From Cochliopodium minus (lineage: Eukaryota; Discosea; Himatismenida; Cochliopodiidae): a stretch of DNA of 31,040 nt. The notes below the pieces were generated by a model. It did not search any database, was not told the DNA's origin, and saw only the letters and a program-made list of their open reading frames with translations. The DNA lies in the NCBI GenBank assembly GCA_024220525.1, contig JAMYWO010000342.1, positions 7,090 to 38,129 on the forward strand, given 5' to 3'. Shown in pieces: positions 1-10,998 of this stretch. Position 1 is the first letter of the stretch. Each line of letters starts with the position of its first letter. A program made the translations under genes and the position numbers.

Positions 1-137
1 GTGAATAAATATTGAAAATTTAATTTTTTGTTTGTTGATTGAATATTTTTTTAAATTTAGGAAATTGAATTAATCATTTTCAAGAAATGGAAAATAAAAG
101 ATATCTCAAAATTTTTCAATTTTTTTTTTTATTTTAC

Positions 138-2048
138 CTATATTCAAATTATTTCCGGTCCAAATATTATTTTGATCAAAAGTGGTATTAATTGCATTGT
201 AAAGATCAACACAATTTAATCCAAGAATAGGAGTAGAAACAATGTTACATACACCAGAACCAATAGAGTTGAGAGAAGGGTTGGTTTGGTTGTTGAAATA
301 AACATTTTGGAAAGTACAGTTTATTCCATCCCAAACTTTCCCTATGCTTGCTCCTACACTCTCATTTGTTATTGAAATTATATTGTTTGAGGAGTAAGTG
401 TTAATAATCTCGATACTTGTGTTGCTTTCTCTATATTTTTTGATTAAAATAAAAAATTAAAATAATAAAATTTAAAACAAATCATTATTATTTATTTAGT
501 TTTGAATTTGAGTTTCAAAGTAAAAAATAAATTTAAAATAATTTTAAAATAACTAATTCCAAATTTTTGATTTCTTACCCGATCATTCCCCCAATTTGGT
601 TATATCCGTTGATATTTGCTCTCGAATAACAATTCGATATTTTTGTATCTTGATTTTATATTTAATTAATTTTTGAATTATTGTTTTATTTTTTAATTAA
701 AATAAAATAAAATCGGAATATAAAATTTTTTACTGTTTTCCCAACAAAAACCAATTAATCCACCAAGAGTGTTATTAGGGGAAGACAGATTTCCTTTGAT
801 CAAAACGCTTTCTTTGACAAAACATTGATTGATGCTGCTATTATAAGAAACTCCTAATAACCCTCCCACATAACTAAAGAAATAAGTGGACATAATCACT
901 CCGTTACTTATCCCTGATTTATTTACACTCCTTTTTATTTTATGAAAGAAAAGATCAAAAAAAATTTTTATTCACTAATTTAATATAAGTAAATGAAATT
1001 TAACTTTTATTATGTTTAATTTTTTTTTTTAATGAATGAGTTACCCAAATGTCATGGTTCCTCCAATTCCACCTATTTCCAAGAATAATAATAATACAAA
1101 AAATAACAATTTAAACTATTCAAAATGTTGAGTTATTCTTGATTTTTACCAATAAAAATCCCAACAACCAAAGTTCTATTTGTATCACTTGGGAAACCAA
1201 TGTTGTGACAATTAATGATATTTGTATAAAATGATTCCCTATTTTTTTATTAAAAAATTATTAATAAATTGTTATAATATTGATTTTTATCAATGTTGTG
1301 GTTTTGATCTTTTTCAAATTTTTTCTTTTTTACCCAAAGAAAGATCCCACATGAGTGGATAAGGGAGCATTCACAAGGGTATTCTGAATTATCGAATTTG
1401 AAATGGTTGAATTGGTCAAATATCCAGAGAATACTGCTCCATGTGAGGTTCCATTTGAAGAGATGAGATTGCCCCTTGATGGATCAGATGTATTGAAAAG
1501 AACACTATCAAACAAACAATTGCTACAAAATCCAAAAATTCCTCCAAAAAACCCTCCACCAATTGATTTTAATTCAAATTTGAAATCAATGAAAGAGATA
1601 TTCTTCACTGCAGCATTTGTTCCTTGTGCAAATAATCCATTATAAGTGGTTGAGGAATTTGATTTGATAGTCAAATTATAAACTGAATTTCCTTGTCCAT
1701 CCAAAGTTCCTTTTTTTTTATATTTTTATTTGGTGTGAAAATTGTTTTTGTGTGAACTTTGTTTACCTTTGAATGCAACTATATTATTCCCTATTGTTGT
1801 AAAGTTCATTCCATTGCAATCAATAGAATTGTTCAAGTTATAATAAACAGTGATGTTATTAATCTATTTAAAGGAGAAATAATTTATAATAATAAATGTT
1901 AACTGGCATAATTAAAATAGATAACATAAGAAAAATCAATAAATTGATTTACTTGGATATTCTGTAATTCACTACAGTTATTTATGGAGATTATCTGAGA
2001 CAAATAAGTTCCCAAAAATAAATAGATTAAAAATATGAAGAGATTCAT
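138..2048 (-). CDS. Secreted GLUG-repeat (beta-helix-like) protein, 3' part beyond window
   Basis: Eight exons in sense order: 2048-1953, 1863-1767, 1709-1334, 1238-1150, 1072-1045, 930-734, 648-579, 430-138. Phases join without a break for 415 codons. The last visible exon ends at a GTAAAA donor, so the gene continues past position 1. The start MNLFIFLIYLFLGTYLSQ is a clear signal peptide. The body carries GLUG-type motifs seen in bacterial surface and adhesin proteins: GTLDGQGNSVYNLTI, FFGGIFGFC, YVGGLLGVS, LGGLIGFC and SNCYSRANI followed by YNQIGGMIG. Repeats alternate Gly-Gly-hydrophobic-Gly turns with Asn/Ser-rich strands, as in a right-handed beta-helix. Asn-X-Ser/Thr sites are frequent, in keeping with secretion and glycosylation. 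Exon 5 is only 28 nt. A secreted or surface protein is well supported; adhesion as a role is inference. No membrane anchor is visible in the part present. Confidence 0.75.
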
Positions 2049-2196
2049 TTTTTTTTTTATTTGTTGTTATAAAATGTGAGAAAAGAGCTCTTTTGAAAAA
2101 TTTAATGTTTCAAAACATTTTTAAATGTTTTGATCTTTACTAAATTAATTTTATTTTTTTTTGATCAGTTTAAGATTTCAAAAGTTTTTATTTTAA

Positions 2197-4102
2197 TCAA
2201 TTATTCAAAAAATATTTAGCAACATTGGGATTGGGTTTATTTTGAATGTTGGAAAAAAGGCGAGATAAATTGCTACAATAAACCTTGACAGAAAGATGAG
2301 TTTTCTCAGCAGCCCGAGTACCTGTAACATTCAAAACTTTCAGTCTTTTCCCTCTCTTTTCCAAAAAGTTGGAGATGCAAGCGTCGCTGATGTTGGAATG
2401 ATTCTGAAGATCCAACTCAACGAGGAATTTCAAGTTATTGGTGATTTCGTTTAGAGTTCTATCAGACAAGCTAAGGTTATGAAATTTCATTTTCTTATAA
2501 AAAAATTTTAAACTAAGAGATTTAGTTTTATTTTATTCTTATTTATTAATTTAATTTATTTCATTTATTTTCTTTTAATAATTACTTCATTGACGTTCAG
2601 GTTTAGAGTTTTTAAATATCTACAATTTTTTACAATATCAATCACAACTTGATCTTCAATATCGCCAAAATATCTTCACAATAATTTTTATAAATTATTT
2701 TTAAAAAATGCCAAAAATAAAGATTATAAAATAAAAATAAAAAATGAATTAAAATACCGATCTAGATACAATATCTTTAATTCCTTTAAATGAGAGATCA
2801 TATGAGATACTTTTAAATTTATTTCTTCCAAAGAGTAAGAAAGGCGTAAATTGACAATGTTTTTACACAAAACCAAGTAATCACAAATTTTGGGAGACAA
2901 GTTGGGAATATAGTGCAAAGAAATTTCCTGTAATTTGTCCTTGCTCTCTTCACAGATTGTCTTTATGGTTTCTTCTGTCACAAAATTGAGTTTTCCAAGG
3001 TTGATATGAGTCACTTTTATATCTTTTTTAAAGAGAACCTCAATCAACGCATTCATTTCTTCTCTTGACTTAATATTCACCCCTGAAGCAAATAAAAAAT
3101 AGTTTTAGTTTTGAAATATTAATTTTTTTTGTCTGAAAGTAATCTTGATTTTATTTTTATTTTTAAATATTTAAAAAAAAAAGACTTTTTTTTTTACCCT
3201 CCAAAGCAATCTTTTGTAAATAAGTGCAGTTTTGAAATAGAGAAAACAAACTTTTGAAAGTAACCATATGAAGTCTATTCAAATAAATGTTCCTCAAATA
3301 AATATGCTGCTGAGAAATGTAAAAAATAGCCTTGTCGGAGATTTTTTTGCAATTAGACAAATAAATTTGCTGCAAATGTTTCTTAACAGATATTGTTTCA
3401 CAAACAAATTCGTCATCCACAAAAGATTTGTCTTGATACAAATCTATCACCCGTAAGTTTTCGTTTTTTAAAAATTCGAATTGATTTTTCTTTATTTTGT
3501 CCATTCTTGAGAGGTAGATTTCTTGCAGGTTCTCCAGCTTTTTCAGAGGTGACATGTCAACAATGTTTATGCAGCCGTTCATCAAAAGTATTTCGAGGGA
3601 TTGCAGATTTTCGATTTTTTTTATGTCTTTTACTTCTTTGCATCTTTTTTTATTTAATTCAATTGATTATATCCAAAAAACAAATGAAGCAAATGGATTA
3701 TATTCGTTTTCCAGTGTTTATAAATATATATATATAATAAGAATTCTTTCAATAATCATACCCTCCCATCCTTAATTCCTTTAAATTTGTACAATTATCA
3801 CATACTTCATCAAAAAATCTATTTTCGAGGTTTTCACATTGGCTGATCACTAACGTCGTTAAATTTTTCATATGCCTAATATCGACATAATTTAACCATT
3901 TCTGTTTATGAAGGGATAGATATTTCAAATTCTTTTGTTGGAGAAGGATATCAAGGAATTTGGGGTTCATGCTCTTCTTCCCTTTGACACTTTCATTATT
4001 CAATTCTTCGATCAATTCTGAAGGGATGAAACCCACCCTCTCATCTATGACATGTTGATTGTAAGACAAAATCTCTATGCATTTTCTTTTCAAAGAGATC
4101 AT
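2197..4102 (-). CDS. Leucine-rich-repeat protein (FBXL/AMN1-like LRRs)
   Basis: Five exons in sense order: 4102-3762, 3643-3198, 3082-2758, 2673-2586, 2493-2197. All phases agree, giving 498 residues and a TGA stop. The product is a chain of Cys-containing LRRs, for example NLTTLVISQCENL, LQQIYLSNCKKISDKAI, YLRNIYLNRLHMV and LKVLNVTG, the type found in F-box/LRR and AMN1 proteins. The first 40 residues (SLKRKCIEILSY, then FIPSELIEEL) faintly recall the BC-box plus LPxxL arrangement of cullin-2 substrate receptors such as ZYG11 or LRR-1. That would make it a ubiquitin-ligase adaptor, but this is only an inference; no classic F-box is seen. The gene diverges from the plus-strand gene at 4248 across a 145-bp AT-rich spacer, which probably holds both promoters. 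Confidence 0.8.
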
Positions 4103-4247
4103 TTTTTTATTATTTTTTAAAAAAAAAAATCGTTAATCTTGATTGTCATATTGAAAAGATTATAGTGTTATTTTCCAAATCTACTGATCCATTCAATCAG
4201 AAATGAATATTTAATTATTTTTCAAAATTTTTAAAAAAAAAATCTCA

Positions 4248-4781
4248 ATGCAAAATCAAATAGAAGAAGATTTCAACAAAGCACTTGATACTTATCAGCA
4301 TTTGAATAAAGATAAGGAAGAAGCATTCTCTATCCTCAAGAAATTCCAACCTGAACCTCTACAAAATACAGAATGTAGAATTGAATTGGGATCATTAAAT
4401 GATAGATTAAGCCCAATTTACAAAGAATTGGAAAAGCATGTGGGTTATCTCCTAAAAAAAATTAAGGAATTAGAGAAAAGAACTGAATGGAAAAAAATTG
4501 ATTTGAATAGCCAATCCAAATGGGATATTAATTTTGAATATAGCATTGAATTTAAATCTGATACAGGATTCTTGGGTTATATCACTGCGACTCAAGTTTG
4601 TGAAACTTGGCTTGATTTCAGAATTTCTCAAGCAGATCAATTTGGTCAAATCAAGTTTGATGACAAGAGTGGTTGGTATGGAACTAAAAAAGGAAATTAT
4701 GGAATTCCCAACAATGGGCCTCATTATCAAATAAAGCATATCTTTTGCAGACCAAGAATCTTTTCAAATGAATCAAATTAA
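4248..4781 (+). CDS. Uncharacterised 177-aa protein with helical N-terminal half
   Basis: Single uninterrupted frame from ATG to TAA, preceded by an A-rich leader. I do not recognise the family. Residues 1-80 are charged and heptad-like (QIEEDFNKALDTYQHL, ELEKHVGYLLKKIKELEKR) and probably form a helical hairpin or coiled coil. Residues 80-177 look like a beta-rich globular part with aromatic residues and a GWYGTKKGNYGIPNNG loop. There is no signal peptide or membrane segment. Base composition is clearly more balanced than in the flanks, which supports coding. It shares a divergent spacer with the LRR gene. A downstream exon cannot be excluded, but no donor is needed because the frame closes naturally. 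Confidence 0.6.
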   Translation: MQNQIEEDFNKALDTYQHLNKDKEEAFSILKKFQPEPLQNTECRIELGSLNDRLSPIYKELEKHVGYLLKKIKELEKRTEWKKIDLNSQSKWDINFEYSIEFKSDTGFLGYITATQVCETWLDFRISQADQFGQIKFDDKSGWYGTKKGNYGIPNNGPHYQIKHIFCRPRIFSNESN

Positions 4782-5454
4782 TACTTGTTAAATTCAAAAT
4801 TTAATTAAATATAGCCACAGATTTAAATCTCAACATAATAACAGTTTAAAAAATTTGATGAAGAAATTTCAAGATTTGAAATTTTTTTTATAAACTTTAT
4901 CGAGCAAACAGTAAAAACCAAGAATCGCATCGAAATTAAAACAAAAAATAAAATAATTTTCTTTCTAATTAAGATATGTTATTCTCGGGCATAATGAGCA
5001 CCCATCAAATTTTTTTTCTAAAATCATTTGAATGCATTATAAAGATAAAGTGATTTCAATTATACATTAATCACCATGATTTTAAGCATTATACTTAAAA
5101 TGATCTGATATAAACAGAACTCAAAATTTGATGTTAAGTTATTTCGAATAATTCAAGATCCCCGCAATTTTCATAAAAAATATCACATATGATACAAATG
5201 ATCGATGAACCAGATTAACATATTTTCATTTTGATCATTTATGTACAATTTCTGAATTTTTAAAAAAATGGATCAGAACCTTACACTTTACTAAAACCGT
5301 ATAACCTTTAAAAGAATCTAAAATATCTGGGGATTTTTTCAAACAAGATCCTGCAAATATTTATTGTTTCTTTTTTAAACATGCTTTTCTGAATGAAATT
5401 TTTTTTCTTAATTAAAAAATAAATATGACTTATTATTATTAATAAGATCATTGG
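4782..5454. other. Intergenic AT-rich stretch, no gene seen
   Basis: These 673 bases lie between two convergent genes, the plus-strand gene ending at 4781 and the transporter ending at 5455. All frames are broken by frequent stops, and no splice-flanked exon resembling coding sequence was found on either strand. The stretch probably holds two 3' UTRs and their termination signals. Confidence 0.5.
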
Positions 5455-8400
5455 TTAACAAATAATGCAGGGATGCTTGACAACTTTCTTCTTCTGCTCG
5501 TCCTCCTCATCATTAGCGAAAACAAGGGGAGAATAGAACAAGTCACGCTCCTCATCCTCATCAGCCAACAAAAGCAAATGTTTCTTCTCAGTAGCCTTAA
5601 TATCAACAACGTTATCATTCTTCAAACTTGAATTAGTTTTGTTAAGATCACTAAAAGATAGGGTGGATTCACGATCTTTGTCACTGGAGATATCACTTTT
5701 GTCCTTTGGTTCTTCATTGATCGATTTCTTCTCTTCGTAATCGATGACGTATTTGCTGGCGTACATCACGGCATCGTGCAACTGCCAGAAGAAGTGTTCT
5801 TGGCTGACCCTCTCGAGAAATCCGCACACCTTGAGCTCATCCGAGACGAGGCCCTTGACTTGCGCGTGGACAAACAAGATGTCCTTCTTTTTGGCATCTT
5901 CGATCAACTCATCGAGCACTTCTGCGCCGGTTATATCAATCGAGGTTACGGTGGACCAATCCATGACAATAGCTATAAAAAATTGAAATTTTGGCAGGTT
6001 TTATTTTGATTAAAATTATTTTATATTTATTTTTATTTTATTTATTTTATTTATTTTGATCAAATTTATTTTTATTTTATTTTCATTAAATTTTTTTTTA
6101 ATTTTTGTGAATAATTCTTTTCTCCTTTTTTTACCTTGGATCTGGGGCTTGGATTTAGTGATGAGATCATTGACAAATTTTTTGACGAATGCAACATTGA
6201 GAAAGCAAATCAAAGAATCAATACGAATCTTTAAAAAATTTGATAAATTTTCTTCATTTTATTTTTTTATTTTTTTATTTTTTCTTTTTTATTTTTATTT
6301 TTTTATTTTTTATTTTTATTTTATATTTGTATTTGTTTCATTGTTTGTTGTTTAATTTTACAGAACCCTATTGCCCATAGTTATATTTATTATTATTTTT
6401 TTATTTATTGATTTTATTTTTTATCAATAATTAATATTTACTCTTTATTTTTTATTTTTATTTTTATTTTATTTTATTATTTATTTTTTATTTTTTTATC
6501 TTTTATTTTTATATTTATATTTATATTTTACCACTGCAATGAGAGGGTGGACCAAAGCATAAGGGAATCTTTGAACAGGTCTGTAAGTCCTCAAACCAGG
6601 CAATCTGCCGAGAATGTATGTGTCTGGGAATGCGACTTGATAAAGAACTACCAACAAAGAAAATCCGACAGCAACAAAGACACTAATGAAATTAAAAATA
6701 AATAAATAAAAATAAAAATAAAAAATAAAACTAAAAATTAATAAAATAAAATTTATATTCATAAAATAAAACAATCAAAAAAAATAAAAAATAAAAAATA
6801 AGTAAAAAATAAAAAATAAAAAATAAAAATTAAAAGAAATGAATAAAATAAAAATAATTAAACAATAAAAAGAAAAAAAAATAAAAAAATAAAAAAATAA
6901 AAAATAAAATAAAAAATAAAAAAAAAATATTTTTTTACCCCAAATCAAGACCAAGGAACAAAGTGCAGAAAAAAGAAAACAACCAGACAAACATTTCAAC
7001 TTTGCTTTTTCTCCACAACTCTGGTATTTTTCCAAAATCGAACAAAGAAAGGACAGCCACAATCACAATAGAAGCCAAAATTGCTAAAAAAAAAATTAAA
7101 AAATGTTAAAAAATAAAATAAAAAAAATAAAAAATGATTGAAAAAATAAATATATAACAAATATTTTTATTTTTAAAAAAAATTTACTTTTAGGAAGATA
7201 ATAAAGGGTCCTGTCAAAAGAATGGTGAACAACACAATGATTGCTCCTATAATACTGGAAATCAAAGTTTTGGCACCAGTATCCATAAGTGCAGATTCTA
7301 TAAAATAAGAGTGAAAATAAAAAATAAAAAATAAAAAAAAATAAAATAAAAAATAAAACAAAATAAAAAATAAAAAATAAAAAATAAATAAAAAATAAAA
7401 AAAAAAATAAAAAATAAAAAAATAAATAAAAAATAAAAAAAAATAAAAATAATAAAAATAATAATAATAAAAAAAAAAAAAAAAATAAAAAATATACAAT
7501 TAAAAATAAAAAAATAAAAAAAATAAAAAAATAAAAAATAAAATAATAATAAAAAAAAAAAAAATAAAAAAAAATGATTGAAATAAAAAAATGATTGAAA
7601 AAAATGATCCAAATTATACTTGAAAAAGATCCAGTTGAAGGATATGCGCCAACAAAGGAGCTTAACATGTTTGAAATTCCCATTGCTACTAACTCTTGGT
7701 TAGGACGAGTTTTGTAGCCATATTTCTTTCCGTATCTTTCTCCCAAAGCTACTGTCTCGATGAAAGAGATCACCCCGATGATGATAGAAGGAACGACTAT
7801 ATCTGAAAAGAGTTCAAATTGAGGGACTTTAAGTTTAGGGAGACCTGGAGGGATGTATCTAAAAAATAAAATCGAAAAATAAAAAAAATGAAAAATAAAA
7901 AATGATAAATAAAAAATTAAAAATAAAATAAAAAAATAAAAACTAAAAAACTAAAAAATAAAAAAAAAAAAGAAACTAAAAAATAAAAATAAAAATAAAA
8001 ATAAAAATAAAAATAAATAAAAATAAAAATACAATTAAAAAAATAAAAAATAATTTCAAAAAGTAAAATAAAGGTAAAAAAACATTCAAGATTTAACAAA
8101 AAAAAGTTTCTTACCCAACAATAGTCACTTCGTACTTTCCGTGCAAATCAACGTTGTAACTCAACACAGCTCCAAAAATGATGACAATGAGAGCAACAGG
8201 GACGTAGTTGAGCCAAGAGAACCTCATTTTCGCATAGTAGTGAACCAGAAGCAAAATCATGCAAGAAAATCCAACCAAGAAGGTTACCCCATTGGCAGAA
8301 GGAAGCACCCTTATCAAACCTACTAATTGTTCAAAATACTTGGTACTTTCTGTTACGTGCAATCCCAAGAGAAAGGCTCCGTATGTGGTGATAATGTAAG

Positions 8401-9494
8401 TGGCTGCCGCTGTGGTGAAAGCTAAAAAAAAAAGAAAAAAAAAGGGAAAATTAAAAACCAAACTAAAAATGAAATTGTAAATTAAAACAATAAACATATT
8501 TTATAAAAATTTAAAATTTTGAATAATAAAAAAATAAAACTAGTTTTTTTTTTAATAAATACTATTTCATAAACAGTTTTTTAATTTGTATTTTTAAAAA
8601 AAAATTTTTATCACAATATAAAACTTTTAAATTTTACCAGACATGAAATTGTGCGAAAGGAAAGAAGCAATAAAACCAAGGCGAAATATACCCAGTATAA
8701 GTTGAACCAGACCGTTGAAAAAGGATATCGCCAGTGCCACCGTAGCTATTTCGTCAGTTCCGACTTCTCCTCTGCTGACTAGCGCATCATGAGTCAACAA
8801 AGAAATAACAGCAGCAGGACCAACCTATTGTTAAAATATTAAAAGAATATACTAAGAAAATTTTCATATATGTTTCAAAATTATAAAGTTGAAATATTTA
8901 TAATTCTTTATTTCTATCATAATTCATATTAATTCTCAAAAAAAAAAATAATTAAGTACCCCAAGCTGTCTGCATGTTCCGGTGAACGCATAAATAATCA
9001 CTGGGAAAATAGCAGTGTACAATCCATAAATTGGAGGGAGCCTTTTTAGATTAAACATATTATTGTTTAATAATTTTAATTTAAAAAAAAAGTGGTTTAC
9101 CCTGCCACAATAGCATAAGCCTTTAAAATAAATAAAGATGAGTTTAAAATGATAAATCGTTTTTAAATTAAGATATGATATCATTACCATTCCTTGGGGA
9201 ATCGCCATAATCCCAACAATCAATCCTAACAATTTTTTTTTTTTTATTTCATAAAATTTCTCATCTTAATAGAAAAAAAAAAACACTCACCAGCAATGAA
9301 ATCTCCTTTTAAATTGGATTTCCAATCTTTTTTGTATTCTTTGATCCATTCAAGTGGTGGAAACAAGTTATAAAAAAATCTGCCCACTTTCTCTTTCATT
9401 ATCTGACTCTTTGAACTCTTTTTCTTCTCGATTTTGTTGTAGGGCACAGTCAAAAGGGTCTTGGAGAGTTTTCCGACAACGCCCTCCACATGAA
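5455..9494 (-). CDS. SLC26/SulP family anion transporter with C-terminal STAS domain
   Basis: Twelve exons in sense order: ~9494-9291, 9225-9188, 9120-9101, 9041-8960, 8824-8638, 8421-8115, 7858-7620, 7297-7188, 7083-6939, 6682-6532, 6228-6135, 5972-5455; about 698 residues. Family hallmarks: LFPPLEWIKEYK, GDFIAG joined to LIVGIMAIPQGM, AGLPPIYGLYTAIFPVIIY, VGPAAVISLLTHDALVS, FIETVALGERYGKKYGY, YPSTGSFS and LGRLPGLRTYR. The STAS domain follows, with IRIDSLICFLNVAFVK and MDWSTVTSIDITGAEVL. These proteins move sulfate, chloride, bicarbonate or oxalate across membranes; the substrate cannot be told here. A roughly 80-residue acidic tail ends at TAA. Two oddities: the exon 7297-7188 is one base short of the frame of the next exon, and no in-frame ATG precedes VEGVVGKLSK (the nearest is at 9398). 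The last exon is less AT-rich than its neighbours. Confidence 0.85.
5973..6531 (-). repeat. Low-complexity transporter introns, A-rich in sense
   Basis: The introns 6531-6229 and 6134-5973 consist almost only of T/A tracts on the plus strand ((T4-7)A units). They are therefore A-rich in the transcript, which is minus. They are unstable microsatellite-like sequence, hold no coding signal, and have the opposite skew to the introns upstream in the same gene. Confidence 0.7.
6683..8114 (-). repeat. Low-complexity transporter introns, U-rich in sense
   Basis: Four introns between 8114 and 6683 (8114-7859, 7619-7298, 7187-7084, 6938-6683) are long runs of A4-7T on the plus strand, that is (U4-7A)n in the transcript. 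They are interrupted only by the compact coding exons of the SulP gene. Open frames here read as Phe/Tyr/Leu homopolymers and are not genes. The intron 7619-7298 is 322 nt, far longer than the 50-120 nt usual in this window, so slippage expansion is likely. Confidence 0.75.
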
Positions 9495-9658
9495 CTTTTT
9501 CAAAGAATTGAAAAGTATGAAAATAAGAGAATCAAAGGAATAAAATTTTGGCTTATATAATATTATATTTCAATCAAAATGTGAGGTGATGAAATATAAA
9601 AATAAATATAAGAAAATATATTTTATCTAAATAAACATAAAATAATATAAAATAAGAT

Positions 9659-10328
9659 TTATATTGTTATATTCTTGCCTAATTTCAAACTATCTGAAAG
9701 ATCTTCATGTTCTTTTGATAATTGTTCCTGCCCACCTTCATAAGTCGATCCTATCAATTTCAACATCTCTTCTGTCTTTATCTCCTTCGATTGTAGCTGT
9801 TCATATTCCAATATGGAAGACAAACAAATTCTCTTGAAAGTGATTTTGCTTTTTATACATTTTGTGATGATTTTATTGGGTTCTAGAACTTGTGTTTCTG
9901 TCTTGAGGATATGCCATTTTATATTTATTTTATCCACAAAAATTTCTGCTTTTTCTGTTTCTCCTAACAATCCTATTTGATATAAAAAGAGAATAAATGA
10001 AGTGATTATAAATTATTCAATATCTCCGATCAAAAAAGCGCCGAAATTGATTTTTGTTTACCCTTCACTGCTTTGCATAATTTTTGTGTGGTTAACAATT
10101 CATCAAATACCTTATCTTCTAAAAAATTGCTTCCAAATACATTGACTCCTTTTCTCTTTTCTCTATCAATATCATCCTTTATTTCAATATCTTGGAGAAA
10201 AATTTAAAATTTATATGGATTTTTCTTGAACATTTACCTTTTTCCATTTTTTCATCTTTATCAAGTTCGATATCATCATCTTTTATGATATTCTCAAACA
10301 AATTATTCTTTTTATCCTTTCTATTCAT
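9659..10328 (-). CDS. Uncharacterised 177-aa charged protein
   Basis: Three exons in sense order: 10328-10238, 10190-10062, 9972-9659, joined by short introns with GTAAA donors and consistent phase 1 junctions. The start MNRKDKKNNLFENIIKDDD is strongly charged and probably disordered. The middle (FGSNFLEDKVFDELL) and the C-terminal two thirds (DKINIKWHILKTETQVLEP, then KITFKRICLSSILEYEQLQ) look like a small globular fold followed by an acidic helix. No signal peptide, membrane segment or known motif is seen, and I do not recognise the family. The TAA stop lies 164 bases before the transporter's first visible coding base on the same strand. No acceptable GT donor near the end would fuse the two genes. 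Confidence 0.6.
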
Positions 10329-10488
10329 TTTCTTTGATTTTATTTTTTTTTGAAATATTTTTTATGATCTCATAATAACAATATTTACACTCGATGATAA
10401 CTATTCTTGAAGCAAATTGCAATACATATTTGATTGAATTATTATTTTATCATAATTACTTTTTAAAGTGTTTAAAATACCAAAGGAT

Positions 10489-10998
10489 TTATTTATATTT
10501 GTTATAACAACCAACACATACAGTAAAGGTTCCCTTATTCGATTTGACCTCATAATATTGTTCTGTAATCAGTCCTTTACAAATCTCGCAAGTGGGAGAA
10601 TTCAATATTAGATCCAATGCAACATATGTTACCAGTTTCTCATAGCATGATTGACAATAAAACTTTTTATCTTTATTATGTTGCAATTAAAATAAAATTA
10701 TCGAATATTAATTTGAATACCATCAGTCTCGTAGTATTTATCAAAAATCACATTGTGGCATAAAGTACAATGAGGAGATTTGCTATAAATGAAATTAGGA
10801 AAAAAAAAAATTAATTTATTTAATGATTTATTGGGTGTTTGGGATTACGTTATTTTTCTTGGCTTTGCATCATCGAAACTGATAAGCAATCAAATGAAAG
10901 AAATATAAATATTTAATATCGAAAATATTTCAATTATGAGACCTGAATAAATCTCTTGAAAAGTTGCTTTCATCTCCACTGAAATTACCATTTCCCAT
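10489..10998 (-). CDS. Small LIM-like zinc-binding protein, 5' end uncertain
   Basis: Four exons in sense order: 10998-10943, 10878-10849, 10782-10721, 10670-10489; phases agree, 109 residues. Four CxxC pairs make up two related units: SPHCTLC with YYETDD and FYCQSCY, then SPTCEICKGLI with QYYEVK and CVGCYNKY. Each unit has the pattern Cx2C, about 17-20 residues, Cx2C, as in LIM or related treble-clef zinc fingers that bind proteins. Canonical LIM His/Asp ligands are not obvious, so LIM-like is as far as I go. The chosen start (MGNGNFSG) follows a TTTACAG acceptor-like site, and two further candidate introns with GTAATCC donors lie upstream at 11000-11190. The transcript may therefore start higher and carry a spliced leader. 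Confidence 0.6.

Noticed and set aside
6362-6367. Possible 6-nt microexon (AG, six bases, then GTAAAA) in the long transporter intron
   Set aside because: Direct joining of 6532 to 6228 gives HPLIAVIRID, which aligns with the family without a gap, so the extra two residues are not needed.
6016-8099. Several open frames of 60-225 codons reading Phe/Tyr/Leu/Ile runs on the minus strand
   Set aside because: They are read-through of (T4-7)A intron sequence between SulP exons; only the short exon pieces inside them carry family-like residues.
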